A stretch of 64,000 nucleotides of DNA from Pseudonocardia autotrophica (GTDB lineage: Bacteria; Actinomycetota; Actinomycetes; Mycobacteriales; Pseudonocardiaceae). Below, in pieces: positions 1-8,128 of the stretch. Position 1 is the first letter of the stretch; each line of letters starts with the position of its first letter. The notes under the pieces were generated by a model, which saw nothing but the letters and a program-made list of their open reading frames with translations, had not been told where the DNA came from and made no database searches. The position numbers and the translations under genes are program-made. The stretch is taken from the NCBI RefSeq assembly GCF_000717175.1, contig NZ_JNYD01000003.1, positions 682,001-746,000 on the forward strand. Reading direction: 5' to 3'.

Positions 1-807
1 GGAGCGCAGCAGCCGCCCGAGGAGGGCGGTGAACACCGCCGCGACCTCGCGGGCGCCGGGCGTGTCCCAGGACTGGATCGGCAGGCAGGCGCCCTGCGCC
101 TGCTGCACCGCGGAGCGGTCCGGCAGCACGCTGCCGAACACCAGCGGGCCGAACAGCTCCCGCAGCTCCGCGATCCGGTAGTCGTGCTCGGCGTTGCGCG
201 GGCGCACCCGGTTGACCAGCACGCCGAGCGGCTGCAGGGCCGGGTTGCCGCGGTCGCGCTCGGCCTGCACGGCGTCGAAGGCCCGTTGCACCCCGGACAC
301 CGCGAACATCGTGGGATCGGTCACCAGGATCGCCCGGTCCGAGGCCGCGAGGGCGCTGCGGGTGAGCTGCCCCAGCGAGGGCGGGCAGTCGATGATCACC
401 AGCTGGTAGGGCTCGCCGGGCTTCTCGTCCGTGCGGCCGAGGCTGGAGCCCAGGTCGGGGTCGTCGAGCCGGGAGAGCGCGCGGGCCAGCCGCTCGAGCT
501 GCTTGGTGCTCGGGTCCGGGTGGTTGTGCCGCTCGTTCTGCTCCGAGCCCACCAGCACGTCCAGCCCCTCGCCCCAGGCGCTCGTCGCGATGGCGCGGCG
601 CAGCACCGAGCGGCTCGGTTCGTCCAGCACGTCCGCGACGGTGCCCGTGGTGGGCTCGACGTCGAGCGCGATGGTGGCGTTGGCCTGGGGATCCAGGTCC
701 ACGAGGAGGGTGGGGATGCCGTGGTGCAGCGCGGCACCGGCGAGACCGAGGGCGACGGTGGTCTTGCCGACCCCGCCCTTCAGGCTCAGCGTGGCGACGA
801 CCTGCAC
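1..807 (-). CDS. ParA/MinD-family ATPase, C-terminus beyond window
   Basis: Probable P-loop ATPase of the ParA/MinD family, used in plasmid or chromosome partition or in positioning cell components. The 269 visible codons start with a beta strand and the deviant Walker A motif KGGVGKTT at residues 10-17, then VDLDPQAN (switch I region) and VIIDCPPSLG (Walker B). The C-terminal end lies outside the window. The GTG start at 807 is chosen because a TAGGTT box lies 7 bases upstream; an in-frame TTG at 816 is the alternative. No parB or cargo gene is visible, so what it positions is unknown. It is divergent from the methyltransferase at 866. Confidence 0.85.
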   Translation of the reverse strand, partial: MQVVATLSLKGGVGKTTVALGLAGAALHHGIPTLLVDLDPQANATIALDVEPTTGTVADVLDEPSRSVLRRAIATSAWGEGLDVLVGSEQNERHNHPDPSTKQLERLARALSRLDDPDLGSSLGRTDEKPGEPYQLVIIDCPPSLGQLTRSALAASDRAILVTDPTMFAVSGVQRAFDAVQAERDRGNPALQPLGVLVNRVRPRNAEHDYRIAELRELFGPLVFGSVLPDRSAVQQAQGACLPIQSWDTPGAREVAAVFTALLGRLLRS

Positions 808-865
808 GGCGATCAACCTACAGTCTCGGCGCCACGGCACGTGCGGGCGCCACTAGGCTGCCCGT
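808..865. promoter_or_regulatory. divergent leaderless promoters
   Basis: This 58-base spacer holds a minus-strand -10 box TAGGTT (820-815), 7 bases before the ParA GTG, and a plus-strand TAGGCT (854-859), 6 bases before the methyltransferase GTG. Both spacings put the first transcribed base on or next to the start codon. No Shine-Dalgarno sequence is seen on either side. Confidence 0.6.
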
Positions 866-1645
866 GTGAACGCGGTGGCAGGCGAGCGTCCGGGAACCGT
901 GAGCGGAGGGGCGGTCCGCCGTGTCCTCGACGCGGAGGTCGAGCGGGCGCGGTCGGCCCGGCCCGACGGCCGGCCCCGGGTGGTCGACGTCGGCGGCGGC
1001 AGCGGCTCGTGGGCGGTGCCCCTGGCCGCGGCGGGCTGCGCGGTGACGGTCGTCGACGTCAGCCCCAACGCCCTGGCCGCGCTCGAGCGCCGCGCCCGCG
1101 AGGCCGAGGTGCACGCGCTCGTCACGCCGGTGCAGGGCGACGCGGACCAGCTGCCCGAGGTCGTGGCCGATCTCATCGACTCCGGCGGCGCCGACCTGGT
1201 GCTCGGGCACGGGCTGCTCGAGGTGGTCGACGACCCGGCGCGGGCCGCGGCCTCGCTCGCCGCGGTGGCAGCCCCGGGCGCGGCCGTGTCGGTGCTGGCC
1301 ACGAGCCGGCACGCCGCCGTGCTCTGGCACGTCCTGGCCGGCCGGCTGGACGAGGCGCGCGCCGTCCTCACCGATCCGGACGGGCGGTACGGGCCGGACG
1401 ACACCCTCCGCCGCCGGCTCGACGGGCCCGCGGTCACGGCGCTCCTGGAGGACACCCGGCGGCTGCGCGTCGAGCTGGTGCAGGGCGACGGGCTCCTCGA
1501 GGCCTGGTTGCCCCACGCCGTCCGGGACGGCGGTCACGCGGACATGCGGGGTGCCGCGGAGCTCGAGGACCTCGCCGCCGGGGTCCCCGCCCTGCGCGAG
1601 GTCGCCGCGCGGCTGCACGTCCTGGCGCGTGCCGTCGCGCCCTGA
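866..1645 (+). CDS. class I SAM-dependent methyltransferase
   Basis: Predicted cytosolic methyltransferase of 259 residues with unknown substrate. The SAM-binding motif I (VVDVGGGSG, about residues 39-47) follows a short helical lead, and motif II acid VVDVSPN comes next. Motif III-like GDADQLPE and the loop DLVLGHGLLEVVDDP complete a Rossmann-type fold. The GTG start fits the leaderless -10 box TAGGCT 6 bases upstream. The later parts, rich in Arg and Leu, resemble the CmoA/UbiE-like methyltransferases common in actinobacteria. Nothing nearby identifies the acceptor. Confidence 0.8.
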   Translation: MNAVAGERPGTVSGGAVRRVLDAEVERARSARPDGRPRVVDVGGGSGSWAVPLAAAGCAVTVVDVSPNALAALERRAREAEVHALVTPVQGDADQLPEVVADLIDSGGADLVLGHGLLEVVDDPARAAASLAAVAAPGAAVSVLATSRHAAVLWHVLAGRLDEARAVLTDPDGRYGPDDTLRRRLDGPAVTALLEDTRRLRVELVQGDGLLEAWLPHAVRDGGHADMRGAAELEDLAAGVPALREVAARLHVLARAVAP

Positions 1646-1697
1646 GCGCTCCGAGCGCCCGGAGCACTCCGGGCGGCTGTCCCACCTGGACGGGAAT

Positions 1698-1801
1698 AGG
1701 TGAGATCGATCACCTCTCGGCCGGTGCGGGCGGCCGTTCGAAGATCGGTCTGCCCGGGTTGTGACCTCCGGGTAGTGGACCAGCGCTTTGCCTCGTATCC
1801 T
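1698..1801 (+). promoter_or_regulatory. upstream region of DUF3040 gene with CRP-like palindrome
   Basis: AGGTGA-N6-TCACCT at 1698-1715 is a perfect 6+6 inverted repeat resembling the TGTGA-N6-TCACA sites of Crp/GlxR regulators, though the outer bases differ. A -10 candidate TATCCT lies at 1796-1801, about 90 bases before the ATG. The rest of 1646-1891 shows no gene. Confidence 0.35.
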
Positions 1802-1891
1802 CTTGGTCAGACGCCCATCCCGGGCGCTCGTCCGGCCACCCGCGCACCACGGTTGGCAGGACATCCCGTGACCGTTGTGCCGGAGGACGTC

Positions 1892-2284
1892 ATGCCCCTC
1901 TCCGAGCACGAGCAGCGCCTGCTCGAACAGATCGAGCGTGCTCTCTACGCCGAGGACCCCAAGTTCGCCTCGACCGTGCGCGGCTCCAAGCTGCGCAAAC
2001 CGAGCCGGCGCCGGCGGCTCCAGGGCATCGCGCTCTTCGCGGTGGGCCTGGTCCTGCTCGTCGTCGGTGTGGCGGTCGCCCCGCTCCGCGACCTCGTCGG
2101 CGCGGTCCCCGTCGTCAGCGTGGTCGGCTTCCTGGCCATGCTCGGGGGCACGATGCTGGCGATCAGCGCCCGCGGAGCCGCCAAGTCCGCCGGCGGGTCG
2201 GACGACAAGCAGGCCGAGCCGGACAAGAACCGGTTCACCGGGCGCATGGAAGAGCGCTTCCGGCGTCGGTTCGAACAGGACTGA
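1892..2284 (+). CDS. DUF3040 domain membrane protein
   Basis: Small actinobacterial membrane protein of 130 residues and unknown function. The N-terminus (MPLSEHEQRLLEQIERAL, then DPKFAS) is the DUF3040 signature. Two hydrophobic segments follow at about residues 47-66 and 72-92, then a charged tail ending in basic MEERFRRRFEQD. The ATG is preceded by GGAGGA with good spacing, which settles the start over upstream GTG codons. In many actinobacteria a DUF3040 gene sits near the dcw cluster, as here. A strong hairpin follows its stop. Confidence 0.85.
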   Translation: MPLSEHEQRLLEQIERALYAEDPKFASTVRGSKLRKPSRRRRLQGIALFAVGLVLLVVGVAVAPLRDLVGAVPVVSVVGFLAMLGGTMLAISARGAAKSAGGSDDKQAEPDKNRFTGRMEERFRRRFEQD

Positions 2285-2294
2285 ATCCCGACCA

Positions 2295-2333
2295 CGAGCA
2301 GAGCCGCGGCCCGAGAGGCCGCGGCTCTGCTCG
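2295..2333. terminator. bidirectional hairpin terminator
   Basis: Perfect 17-bp inverted repeat (arms 2295-2311 and 2317-2333, loop CGAGA) between the convergent DUF3040 and transglutaminase genes. There is no U-tract, as is usual for actinobacterial intrinsic terminators. Confidence 0.75.
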
Positions 2334-2371
2334 TTCGTGCATGAGCGCACGGCGTGCGCGCCCGGCCGTGA

Positions 2372-4642
2372 TCAGGCGGCCGGGGTGCGCTCCTGCGCCG
2401 ACGCCCGGAGGCCGGTGAGCAGGGAGCGCGGGGCGAGGGTCCGCACCCCCGACTTCCAGCCCCGCCGGCCGGAGCCGCCGATGGCGGCGAGCACGGCCTG
2501 CAGCGGCCCGGTGAGCGCGTCCTCGGCGGGCGGCTCGTCGCCGTAACACTCCGCCTCGACCAGCCGCACGATCTCGCGCAGCGCGTCCTGCGCGGTGCTG
2601 TCGAGCTCGTGGGCGGCCACGACCGCCCGGGCGGTCCCGCGGACCGTGTCCCCGTCGGACACCGCCGAGCCGCGGTCCCGCGAGGTCGCCAGCACCTCGT
2701 CCCACGCCGCGCGTCCGGCGCCCGGGCCGCCCGCGGCGGCCGCGGCGATGCGGCGCTTCCGCAGCACCCGCCGGGCGACGGCCGGTCCAGCCAGCAGCGC
2801 CACCACCAGCAGCGCCACGAGCGGGACCAGCACCGGGACGCCCCCGTCCTGGTCCGCGGCCGTCGGATCGGGCTGCGGGATGTCGACCGGCGTCGGCTCC
2901 GGCGTCGGCTGCGCGGCCTCGGCCTGCGGCTCCGGCTGCGGCACCTCCTCCTGCGGCACGGCGGGCTGCTCGGCGCCGGGCGGGGCGTCGGCCACGGCCT
3001 CGAGGACGTAGGGCGGGACGACCGTGCGGCCGTCCGTGAGCGGGGTCGGGTCGAAGGTCGTCCAGCCGTGGCCGGGGAACCAGGCCTCGACCCAGGCGTG
3101 CGCGTCCCGGGTGCTCACGCTGCGGTAGCCGTCGCCCTCGGTGCCGGCGGTGAACCCGACGGCGACCCGCGCCGGCACGCCCTGCGTCCGCAGCATCACG
3201 GCCATCGCCGAGGCGAACTGCTCGCAGTACCCCGCGCGCCCGACGGTGAGGAAGTCGACGAGGGCGTCGTCGCCGCTGCCCGGCGCGGTCTCCAGGCTGT
3301 ACCGGAACTGCGACTGCGGGCCGGTGAAGTACTCGACCAGCGCGATGGCCTTGTCGAAGGGGGTGGCGGCGTCCCGGGTGACGTCGGCGGCGATCTGCGC
3401 GACCCGCGGGTCGACGCCGGAGGTGTCCCGGTAGGCCGGGTCCACGCGCGTGGGGCCCGCGGCCGAGCGCAGGTCGTCGGCCGACGGCGCGGGCAGGACG
3501 GCCGTCTCCTGCCAGTCCTCCTCCTCGCGGGGACGCGGGGTGTAGGCGATGCCGCTGCTGCGGTCGTAGGCCCACCGGTCGGCGTCGACGCCGGTCACCG
3601 ACTCGGGCTGGCCGTAGAGCGGGAGCCAGTAGTCCCGGAAGCCGACGTTCTGCACCGCGACCTGGACCCGCTCGCCCTCCGCCGGGTCCTCGGTCAGCGG
3701 CCCCGCGAGCGGGACGCCGGGCCGGGGCGTCGCGGCCTGCCAGCCGGAGTTGGCGCGGTAGTCGGAGAGGGTCAGCGCGCGCAGGTAGGTCGGGCGCGGC
3801 AGCCCGGTGGTGCGGAAGAGCTCGACCGGCTCGCTCTGGGTGAGCTGCCCGCGCAGCGAGGTGAACGGGTTGAGCCCGATCGCCCCGCCGCTGCCGCCGC
3901 CCGCGCCGCCGCTGACGAACCGCCCGGCGGTGCCGACGACGGTCGCCGCGCTGCCGAGCAGCAGTCCGAGCACCCCGGCGACGGCGACGACCGCGATCCC
4001 GCCGGTGACGAGGGCGCTCCCGCGGCGCCCCGCGCCGTCCCGCGCGACGAGCAGGAGCCCGTACCCGGCGACCGCGCAGGTGACCGCCCACCAGGGCAGC
4101 AGCGCGTCGGACAGCGCGGCCGGCACCGCGACCATGCACAGCAGGGGCACCCCGGCCGCGGCGGGCGCCCCGGCGGACACCGAGACGGCGTGCACGATCA
4201 CCGCGAGCAGGCCGAACGCGGCCGTGATCAGGAAGAGCATGCCGGCCGTCGGCACCACGGGCGCGACGCCGGAGTCGATCTGGGCAGCGGCCTCCGTGAC
4301 GTGCTCGGCGAAGGCGCCGAACGCCGCGGGGCCGGGCAGGAACCCGGCCACGGCGTCGTCGCCGAACAGGCCGGTGAGCACGAGGAGCGCGCCGAGCAGT
4401 TGACCGACGGCGACGGCCGCGGCGGGCAGCCGCTGCAGCGCGATCCCCAGCCCGACGACCACGGCCACGATCAGCGCCCCGTCGGCGAACCAGGTCCCGC
4501 CCTGCACCACGGCGACCAGGCAGGTGCCCGCGAGCAGGACGGCGAGCCCGGCGGCCGCCGCGGCCACCCAGCGGATCCGCGGACGGTCGGCCGGGGGAGC
4601 GGCGGCGGGCGGGGCCGGGCGGACGGCGGTCGGTGTGCTCAC
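2372..4642 (-). CDS. TgpA-like membrane transglutaminase (DUF3488 + transglutaminase core)
   Basis: Polytopic membrane protein of 756 residues with an extracytoplasmic transglutaminase/protease-like domain. The N-terminal third contains several hydrophobic helices typical of DUF3488/TgpA_N. The papain-like triad is visible as C473 (GYCEQF), H515 (DAHAWVE) and D531 (FDPTP). A Pro/Glu/Gln-rich linker, another membrane segment (about residues 605-625) and a cytoplasmic C-terminal domain follow. The substrate is unknown. It is the last gene of the moxR/DUF58/tgpA set, which recurs in actinobacteria next to mraZ and is thought to serve envelope protein maturation. The start is GTG 4642, coupled to the preceding mini-ORF. 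Confidence 0.85.
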   Translation of the reverse strand: MSTPTAVRPAPPAAAPPADRPRIRWVAAAAAGLAVLLAGTCLVAVVQGGTWFADGALIVAVVVGLGIALQRLPAAAVAVGQLLGALLVLTGLFGDDAVAGFLPGPAAFGAFAEHVTEAAAQIDSGVAPVVPTAGMLFLITAAFGLLAVIVHAVSVSAGAPAAAGVPLLCMVAVPAALSDALLPWWAVTCAVAGYGLLLVARDGAGRRGSALVTGGIAVVAVAGVLGLLLGSAATVVGTAGRFVSGGAGGGSGGAIGLNPFTSLRGQLTQSEPVELFRTTGLPRPTYLRALTLSDYRANSGWQAATPRPGVPLAGPLTEDPAEGERVQVAVQNVGFRDYWLPLYGQPESVTGVDADRWAYDRSSGIAYTPRPREEEDWQETAVLPAPSADDLRSAAGPTRVDPAYRDTSGVDPRVAQIAADVTRDAATPFDKAIALVEYFTGPQSQFRYSLETAPGSGDDALVDFLTVGRAGYCEQFASAMAVMLRTQGVPARVAVGFTAGTEGDGYRSVSTRDAHAWVEAWFPGHGWTTFDPTPLTDGRTVVPPYVLEAVADAPPGAEQPAVPQEEVPQPEPQAEAAQPTPEPTPVDIPQPDPTAADQDGGVPVLVPLVALLVVALLAGPAVARRVLRKRRIAAAAAGGPGAGRAAWDEVLATSRDRGSAVSDGDTVRGTARAVVAAHELDSTAQDALREIVRLVEAECYGDEPPAEDALTGPLQAVLAAIGGSGRRGWKSGVRTLAPRSLLTGLRASAQERTPAA

Positions 4643-4671
4643 GGCCGGCCCCTTCGGTCGGTGTTCCTCAT
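4639..4671 (-). CDS. 10-codon bridging mini-ORF (DUF58 to transglutaminase)
   Basis: Reads MRNTDRRGRP. Its ATG overlaps the DUF58 stop (ATGA, after a CGA codon) and its TGA overlaps the transglutaminase GTG (GTGA). It therefore exactly closes the 25-base gap. It probably keeps ribosomes moving across the junction (translational coupling) rather than making a functional peptide. Three more junctions in the window have the same design. Confidence 0.5.
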   Translation of the reverse strand: MRNTDRRGRP

Positions 4672-5924
4672 CGGGTACCCGCCGCGATCACGGGGCTGCC
4701 GGCGACGAGCGCGTCCCAGGCCTGCTCGGGCGTGTGGTCGGCGGTCGCGACGGTGACGTGCCAGCCCGCCCGGCGGAGCACCTCGGCCGCGGCGACCGGA
4801 TCGGGCGTCGGCTCGCCGGCCGCGTCCCAGGTGTCGACGGCGAGCAGGACCGCGTACCCGCCGCCGGGGTGCCGGCCGGCGAGCTGCCCGGCCTGCTCGG
4901 GTGTGCACGCCCCCAGCACGGCGACGACGTCCCGGCCGGCGGCGGTGGACGGGCCGGACAGGTCGGGCCGGGCGGCGGGGCGGAGCACGGCCAGCCCGTC
5001 GAGCAGCGGGTCGAGGCCGCCCTCGGCGGCGGCGACCGGCGTGCCGTCCTCGGTCACCACCTCGACCGGCTCGCCGCGGCGCAGCAGGTGCGCGCCGATG
5101 CCGGCGGCCAGCGTGACCGCGAACTCGAGGCTGGCGCCGGCGCCGTGGCCGCGGTGCGCCCCGTCGCGGCGGTCCAGCAGCACGGTGACGCCCGCGTGCC
5201 AGGGCCGCTCCTCGAGCCGGACCATCAGCTCGTCGTGCCGGGCGGTGCTCTTCCAGTGGACCCGGCGCAGCTCGTCGCCCTGCCGGTAGGTCCGGACCAT
5301 GACGTCCGGGCTGCCCTGGCCCTGCTGGGCCGCGGCCCCGGGGAGGCCCTCGCCGCTGCCGAGCGCGCGCGGCGCCCCGTGCAGCCCGACGACCCGCGGC
5401 ACCACCAGCAGCCGGTCGGGCCCCAGCATCTCCCGGGTGAACTCGGCCAGGCCCAGCGCGCCGACGGCCCGCGCGGTCAGCGGCCCCACCCGGTGCGCCC
5501 CGCGCAGGGCGGGCCGCAGGGGATAGGTGACGCGCGCGCCGCGGCTCCCGATCCGGTGCACCGTGAACCGCGGGGGCGTCGACGGGACGGGGCCGGCGGC
5601 GTCGGGCACGGTGTCGGCGAGCCGCAGGGCGCCGAGCACGGGCCCGCCCCGCAGGTCCAGGGCGACCTCGGCCGGGGTGCCCGCGGCGGTGCGCGCGGGC
5701 AGCAGCGTGCGCGCGGCCTGCACCGACCGGCGGGTGCGCACGGCGAGGAGCAGGGAGACCAGCGGCAGCAGGCACACGACCAGCCCGATCCGGAGCAGGT
5801 CGCGCTCGTCGAGGACGACGGCGCACACGGCCGTCGCGACCCCGCCGGCCAGGAGGCTGCGCCCCCGGACCGTCAGCCCGAAGGTGCGGGCCCCGGACCG
5901 ACCCACGGACGGACGGGACCTCAC
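4668..5924 (-). CDS. DUF58 domain protein
   Basis: Membrane-anchored DUF58 protein of 418 residues. Two hydrophobic segments lie near the N-terminus (about residues 15-60). The family motif, RTYRQGDELRRVHWKSTAR, lies around residues 210-230, followed by a von Willebrand A-like fold containing LLDRRDG. DUF58 proteins are encoded beside MoxR ATPases and are thought to be their partners or clients; the molecular task is not established. The GTG start overlaps the moxR stop (GTGA), so the two are translationally coupled. Confidence 0.85.
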   Translation of the reverse strand: MRSRPSVGRSGARTFGLTVRGRSLLAGGVATAVCAVVLDERDLLRIGLVVCLLPLVSLLLAVRTRRSVQAARTLLPARTAAGTPAEVALDLRGGPVLGALRLADTVPDAAGPVPSTPPRFTVHRIGSRGARVTYPLRPALRGAHRVGPLTARAVGALGLAEFTREMLGPDRLLVVPRVVGLHGAPRALGSGEGLPGAAAQQGQGSPDVMVRTYRQGDELRRVHWKSTARHDELMVRLEERPWHAGVTVLLDRRDGAHRGHGAGASLEFAVTLAAGIGAHLLRRGEPVEVVTEDGTPVAAAEGGLDPLLDGLAVLRPAARPDLSGPSTAAGRDVVAVLGACTPEQAGQLAGRHPGGGYAVLLAVDTWDAAGEPTPDPVAAAEVLRRAGWHVTVATADHTPEQAWDALVAGSPVIAAGTR

Positions 5925-6931
5925 GCCCGCGAGGGTGCCCGCACCGGGATGCGCGACAGCAACCCGCGGACGACGTCGGCGGCGGTGACCCGCGTCGCCC
6001 CGGCCTCGGGGGCGACGGTCAGCCGGTGCGCGATGACGGGGACGGCGATCGCCTGCACGTCGTCCGGGACGACGTAGCCGCGACCGGCGAGCGCCGCCTG
6101 GGCCCGCGCCGCCCGCACCAGGTGCAGGGTGGCGCGCGGGGAGGCGCCGAGCCGCAGCTCGGGCTGGCGCCGGGTGGCGCCGACCAGGTCGACGCAGTAC
6201 TGCCGCACCTCCTGGCCGACCCGGATGCGGCGGACGGCCTCGATGACCGAGCGGACGGTGCGGGCGTCGGCCACCGGGCGCAGGGTGTCGAGCGGGTCGG
6301 CGCCCGCGTGCTCGTCGATCATCGCGAGCTCGGCGGCCGGGTCGGGGTAGCCGACGCTGATCCGCGCGGTGAAGCGGTCCCGCTGCGCCTCGGGCAGCGG
6401 GTAGGTGCCGTCCATCTCGACCGGGTTCTGCGTGGCGACCACCATGAAGGGGCTCGCCAGCCCGTAGGTGCCGCCGTCGACGGTCACCTGGTGCTCGGCC
6501 ATGCACTCCAGCAGCGCCGACTGGGTCTTCGGCGAGGCGCGGTTGATCTCGTCCGCGATCACGACGTTGGCGAACACGGGGCCGGGCCGAAACTCGAACT
6601 CCCCGGTCTGCCGGTTGTAGACGGACATGCCGGTGATGTCGCCCGGCAGGAGGTCCGGGGTGAACTGCACACGGCTGACCGAGCAGTCGAGCGAGCGGGC
6701 GAGCGCCTTGGCCAGCGACGTCTTGCCGACCCCGGGGACGTCCTCCACGAGCAGGTGGCCCTCGGCGAGGAGGGTGACCAGCGCCAGCCGGACGACCTCC
6801 GGCTTGCCCACGATGATCCGCTGCACGTTCTGCGCGATGCGGCCGGTGAGGTCGGCGACGGCGGCCAGCGGCGGGGGCTCGGGCACGCTCTCGCCGGTCA
6901 CCGGCGGGCCCTGACGGCTGCTGGTGGTCAA
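5921..6931 (-). CDS. MoxR-family AAA+ ATPase
   Basis: Chaperone-like AAA+ ATPase of 336 residues in the MoxR class, which typically matures or loads metal-binding or envelope protein complexes. Walker A is GVGKTS (residues 67-72) and Walker B is VVIADEIN (about 123-130). Sensor 1 (VVATQNP) and arginine-finger regions follow, then the C-terminal lid ending in the PDDVQAIAVPV helix. I chose TTG 6931 because AGGAG lies a few bases upstream; a GTG at 6901 lacks a ribosome site. First gene of a minus-strand operon with the DUF58 and transglutaminase genes. Confidence 0.85.
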   Translation of the reverse strand: MTTSSRQGPPVTGESVPEPPPLAAVADLTGRIAQNVQRIIVGKPEVVRLALVTLLAEGHLLVEDVPGVGKTSLAKALARSLDCSVSRVQFTPDLLPGDITGMSVYNRQTGEFEFRPGPVFANVVIADEINRASPKTQSALLECMAEHQVTVDGGTYGLASPFMVVATQNPVEMDGTYPLPEAQRDRFTARISVGYPDPAAELAMIDEHAGADPLDTLRPVADARTVRSVIEAVRRIRVGQEVRQYCVDLVGATRRQPELRLGASPRATLHLVRAARAQAALAGRGYVVPDDVQAIAVPVIAHRLTVAPEAGATRVTAADVVRGLLSRIPVRAPSRA

Positions 6932-7312
6932 GCCTGCTCCTGTTCGTGGGCGTCCGCGGACGGGTCGGACACGGGGAACTGCAGAAGAACACGGGAACTC
7001 TGCACCCCAGTCTGTCAAACGGGTGCGGGGAGCGTCCCCCGGACGTGTCACGTCCACCCCGCCGGGGCGTCCGTCCGGGGCCCCCGCCCGGTCCCCCCAC
7101 GGCGCCCCACCGACGGCCTCCACCGTCCCCCACCTCTCGCCCCACCCCGCCCCACCGTTACACCCCCACCTCCGTGACCTGCGGTTTTGCGGAAGCGGTG
7201 CTGGTGGGGGGCGGTGCCCGAACGCGTCCGCCGCCGGATTCCCCCCACCGGGCCCCACGTCATCCGACCTGCTGAAACACCGAACGGAGGCCTCGTCAGG
7301 GGTCTGTTCGAG
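6932..7312. other. intergenic region, C-rich on plus strand
   Basis: About 380 bases between divergent moxR and mraZ with no convincing gene. On the minus strand it is strikingly G-rich, with G-runs at 7127-7131, 7140-7143, 7145-7148, 7150-7153 and 7163-7167 (G-quadruplex potential). TGGGG repeats there have partly 10-base spacing (7154/7144 and 7109/7099), like the MraZ box downstream. Confidence 0.6.
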
Positions 7313-7344
7313 TTGACGGTGGGGGGAAGTGGGGTAATGTGGCC
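7313..7344 (+). promoter_or_regulatory. mraZ promoter overlapped by MraZ-binding repeats
   Basis: TTGACG (7313-7318) and TAATGT (7335-7340), 16 bases apart, form a good housekeeping promoter. Laid over it are three direct repeats with 10-base period: TGGGG (7320), TGGGG (7330) and a weaker TGGCC (7340), each separated by 5 bases. Established work on MraZ shows it binds three or more TGGGN repeats with 5-base spacers upstream of its own gene, so autorepression of the dcw cluster is expected. Confidence 0.8.
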
Positions 7345-7385
7345 GCCGTTGGAGCGAGACGGGGCTCCGAGATGAGGTGGGGCGG

Positions 7386-7817
7386 GTGTTCCTCGGCACC
7401 TACACCCCTCGGTTGGACGACAAGGGGCGGCTCACGCTGCCGGCGAAGTTCCGGGACGAACTGCGGGGCGGGTGCATGGTCACGAAAGGGCAGGACCACT
7501 GCCTCTACGTGTTCACCCGCGAGGCCTTCACGGAGATGGCCACCAAGGTCGCCTCGGCGCCGCTGACCAGCGAGTCGGCCCGTGCCTTCCAGCGGAACCT
7601 CTTCGCGGGAACCGACGAGCAGAACCCCGACGGCCAGGGCCGGATCGCGATCGCCCCGGAGCTGCGCCGGTACGCGGGACTGACCAAGGAGTGCGTGGTG
7701 ATCGGCGCGTTCACGCGCGTCGAGATCTGGGACGCGCAGTCCTGGCAGGAGTACCAGGAGCGGCACGAGGAGGACTACGCCAAGGCGCAGGAGGAGGTTC
7801 TGCCCGGACTGATCTGA
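7386..7817 (+). CDS. mraZ: transcriptional regulator MraZ
   Basis: DNA-binding regulator that heads and autoregulates the dcw cluster. The 143 residues equal the mycobacterial length. Two SpoVT/AbrB-like repeats are seen: the first starts [18 protein letters not shown], the second contains [17 protein letters not shown], each with the conserved D-x-K/Q-G-R core. I chose GTG 7386, which gives the usual family N-terminus and has GAGGTGGGG before it; GTG 7377 would add MGR. Its own binding repeats overlap the promoter at 7313-7344. Confidence 0.92.
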   Translation: MFLGTYTPRLDDKGRLTLPAKFRDELRGGCMVTKGQDHCLYVFTREAFTEMATKVASAPLTSESARAFQRNLFAGTDEQNPDGQGRIAIAPELRRYAGLTKECVVIGAFTRVEIWDAQSWQEYQERHEEDYAKAQEEVLPGLI

Positions 7818-8128
7818 GCCCGCACCGCGGGCCCGGCGCGGTCCCCGACTTCGAACACGCGACACCGTCGCCGTCCCGACCCGGACGCCGTGAAGGCCTT
7901 CCCGGCCCGACGGCCCTGGCGCACCTTCCCCGGTGCCAGGTCCGTCGGGGCGGGGCGGCCCGCACGGCGGCCAGGTGGGGACGGTGGCACGAGCGGTACA
8001 CACCCGCCAGGCTGGGGAGCTGGAGCGGGACGACAGCGGCTCGGGACGCCGGCGGGTCCCGGGCCGCTGTGCATGCAGGGCGGTTCCGTGTGCGGGCGCG
8101 GGGCCGGGGCGCGGCGGGAGGTGACCAG
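7818..8128 (+). other. mraZ-rsmH intergenic leader with hairpin
   Basis: About 310 bases without a supported gene. An imperfect hairpin (arms about 7909-7925 and 7932-7946) and a short GCCCGC/GCGGGC hairpin just after mraZ are the only structures I see. They could be a partial terminator or attenuator separating mraZ levels from the downstream genes; this is inference. Confidence 0.35.

Noticed and set aside
7377..7385. GTG 7377 as the mraZ start
   Set aside because: It adds three residues before the conserved FLGTYTP start and has poorer ribosome-site spacing than GTG 7386.
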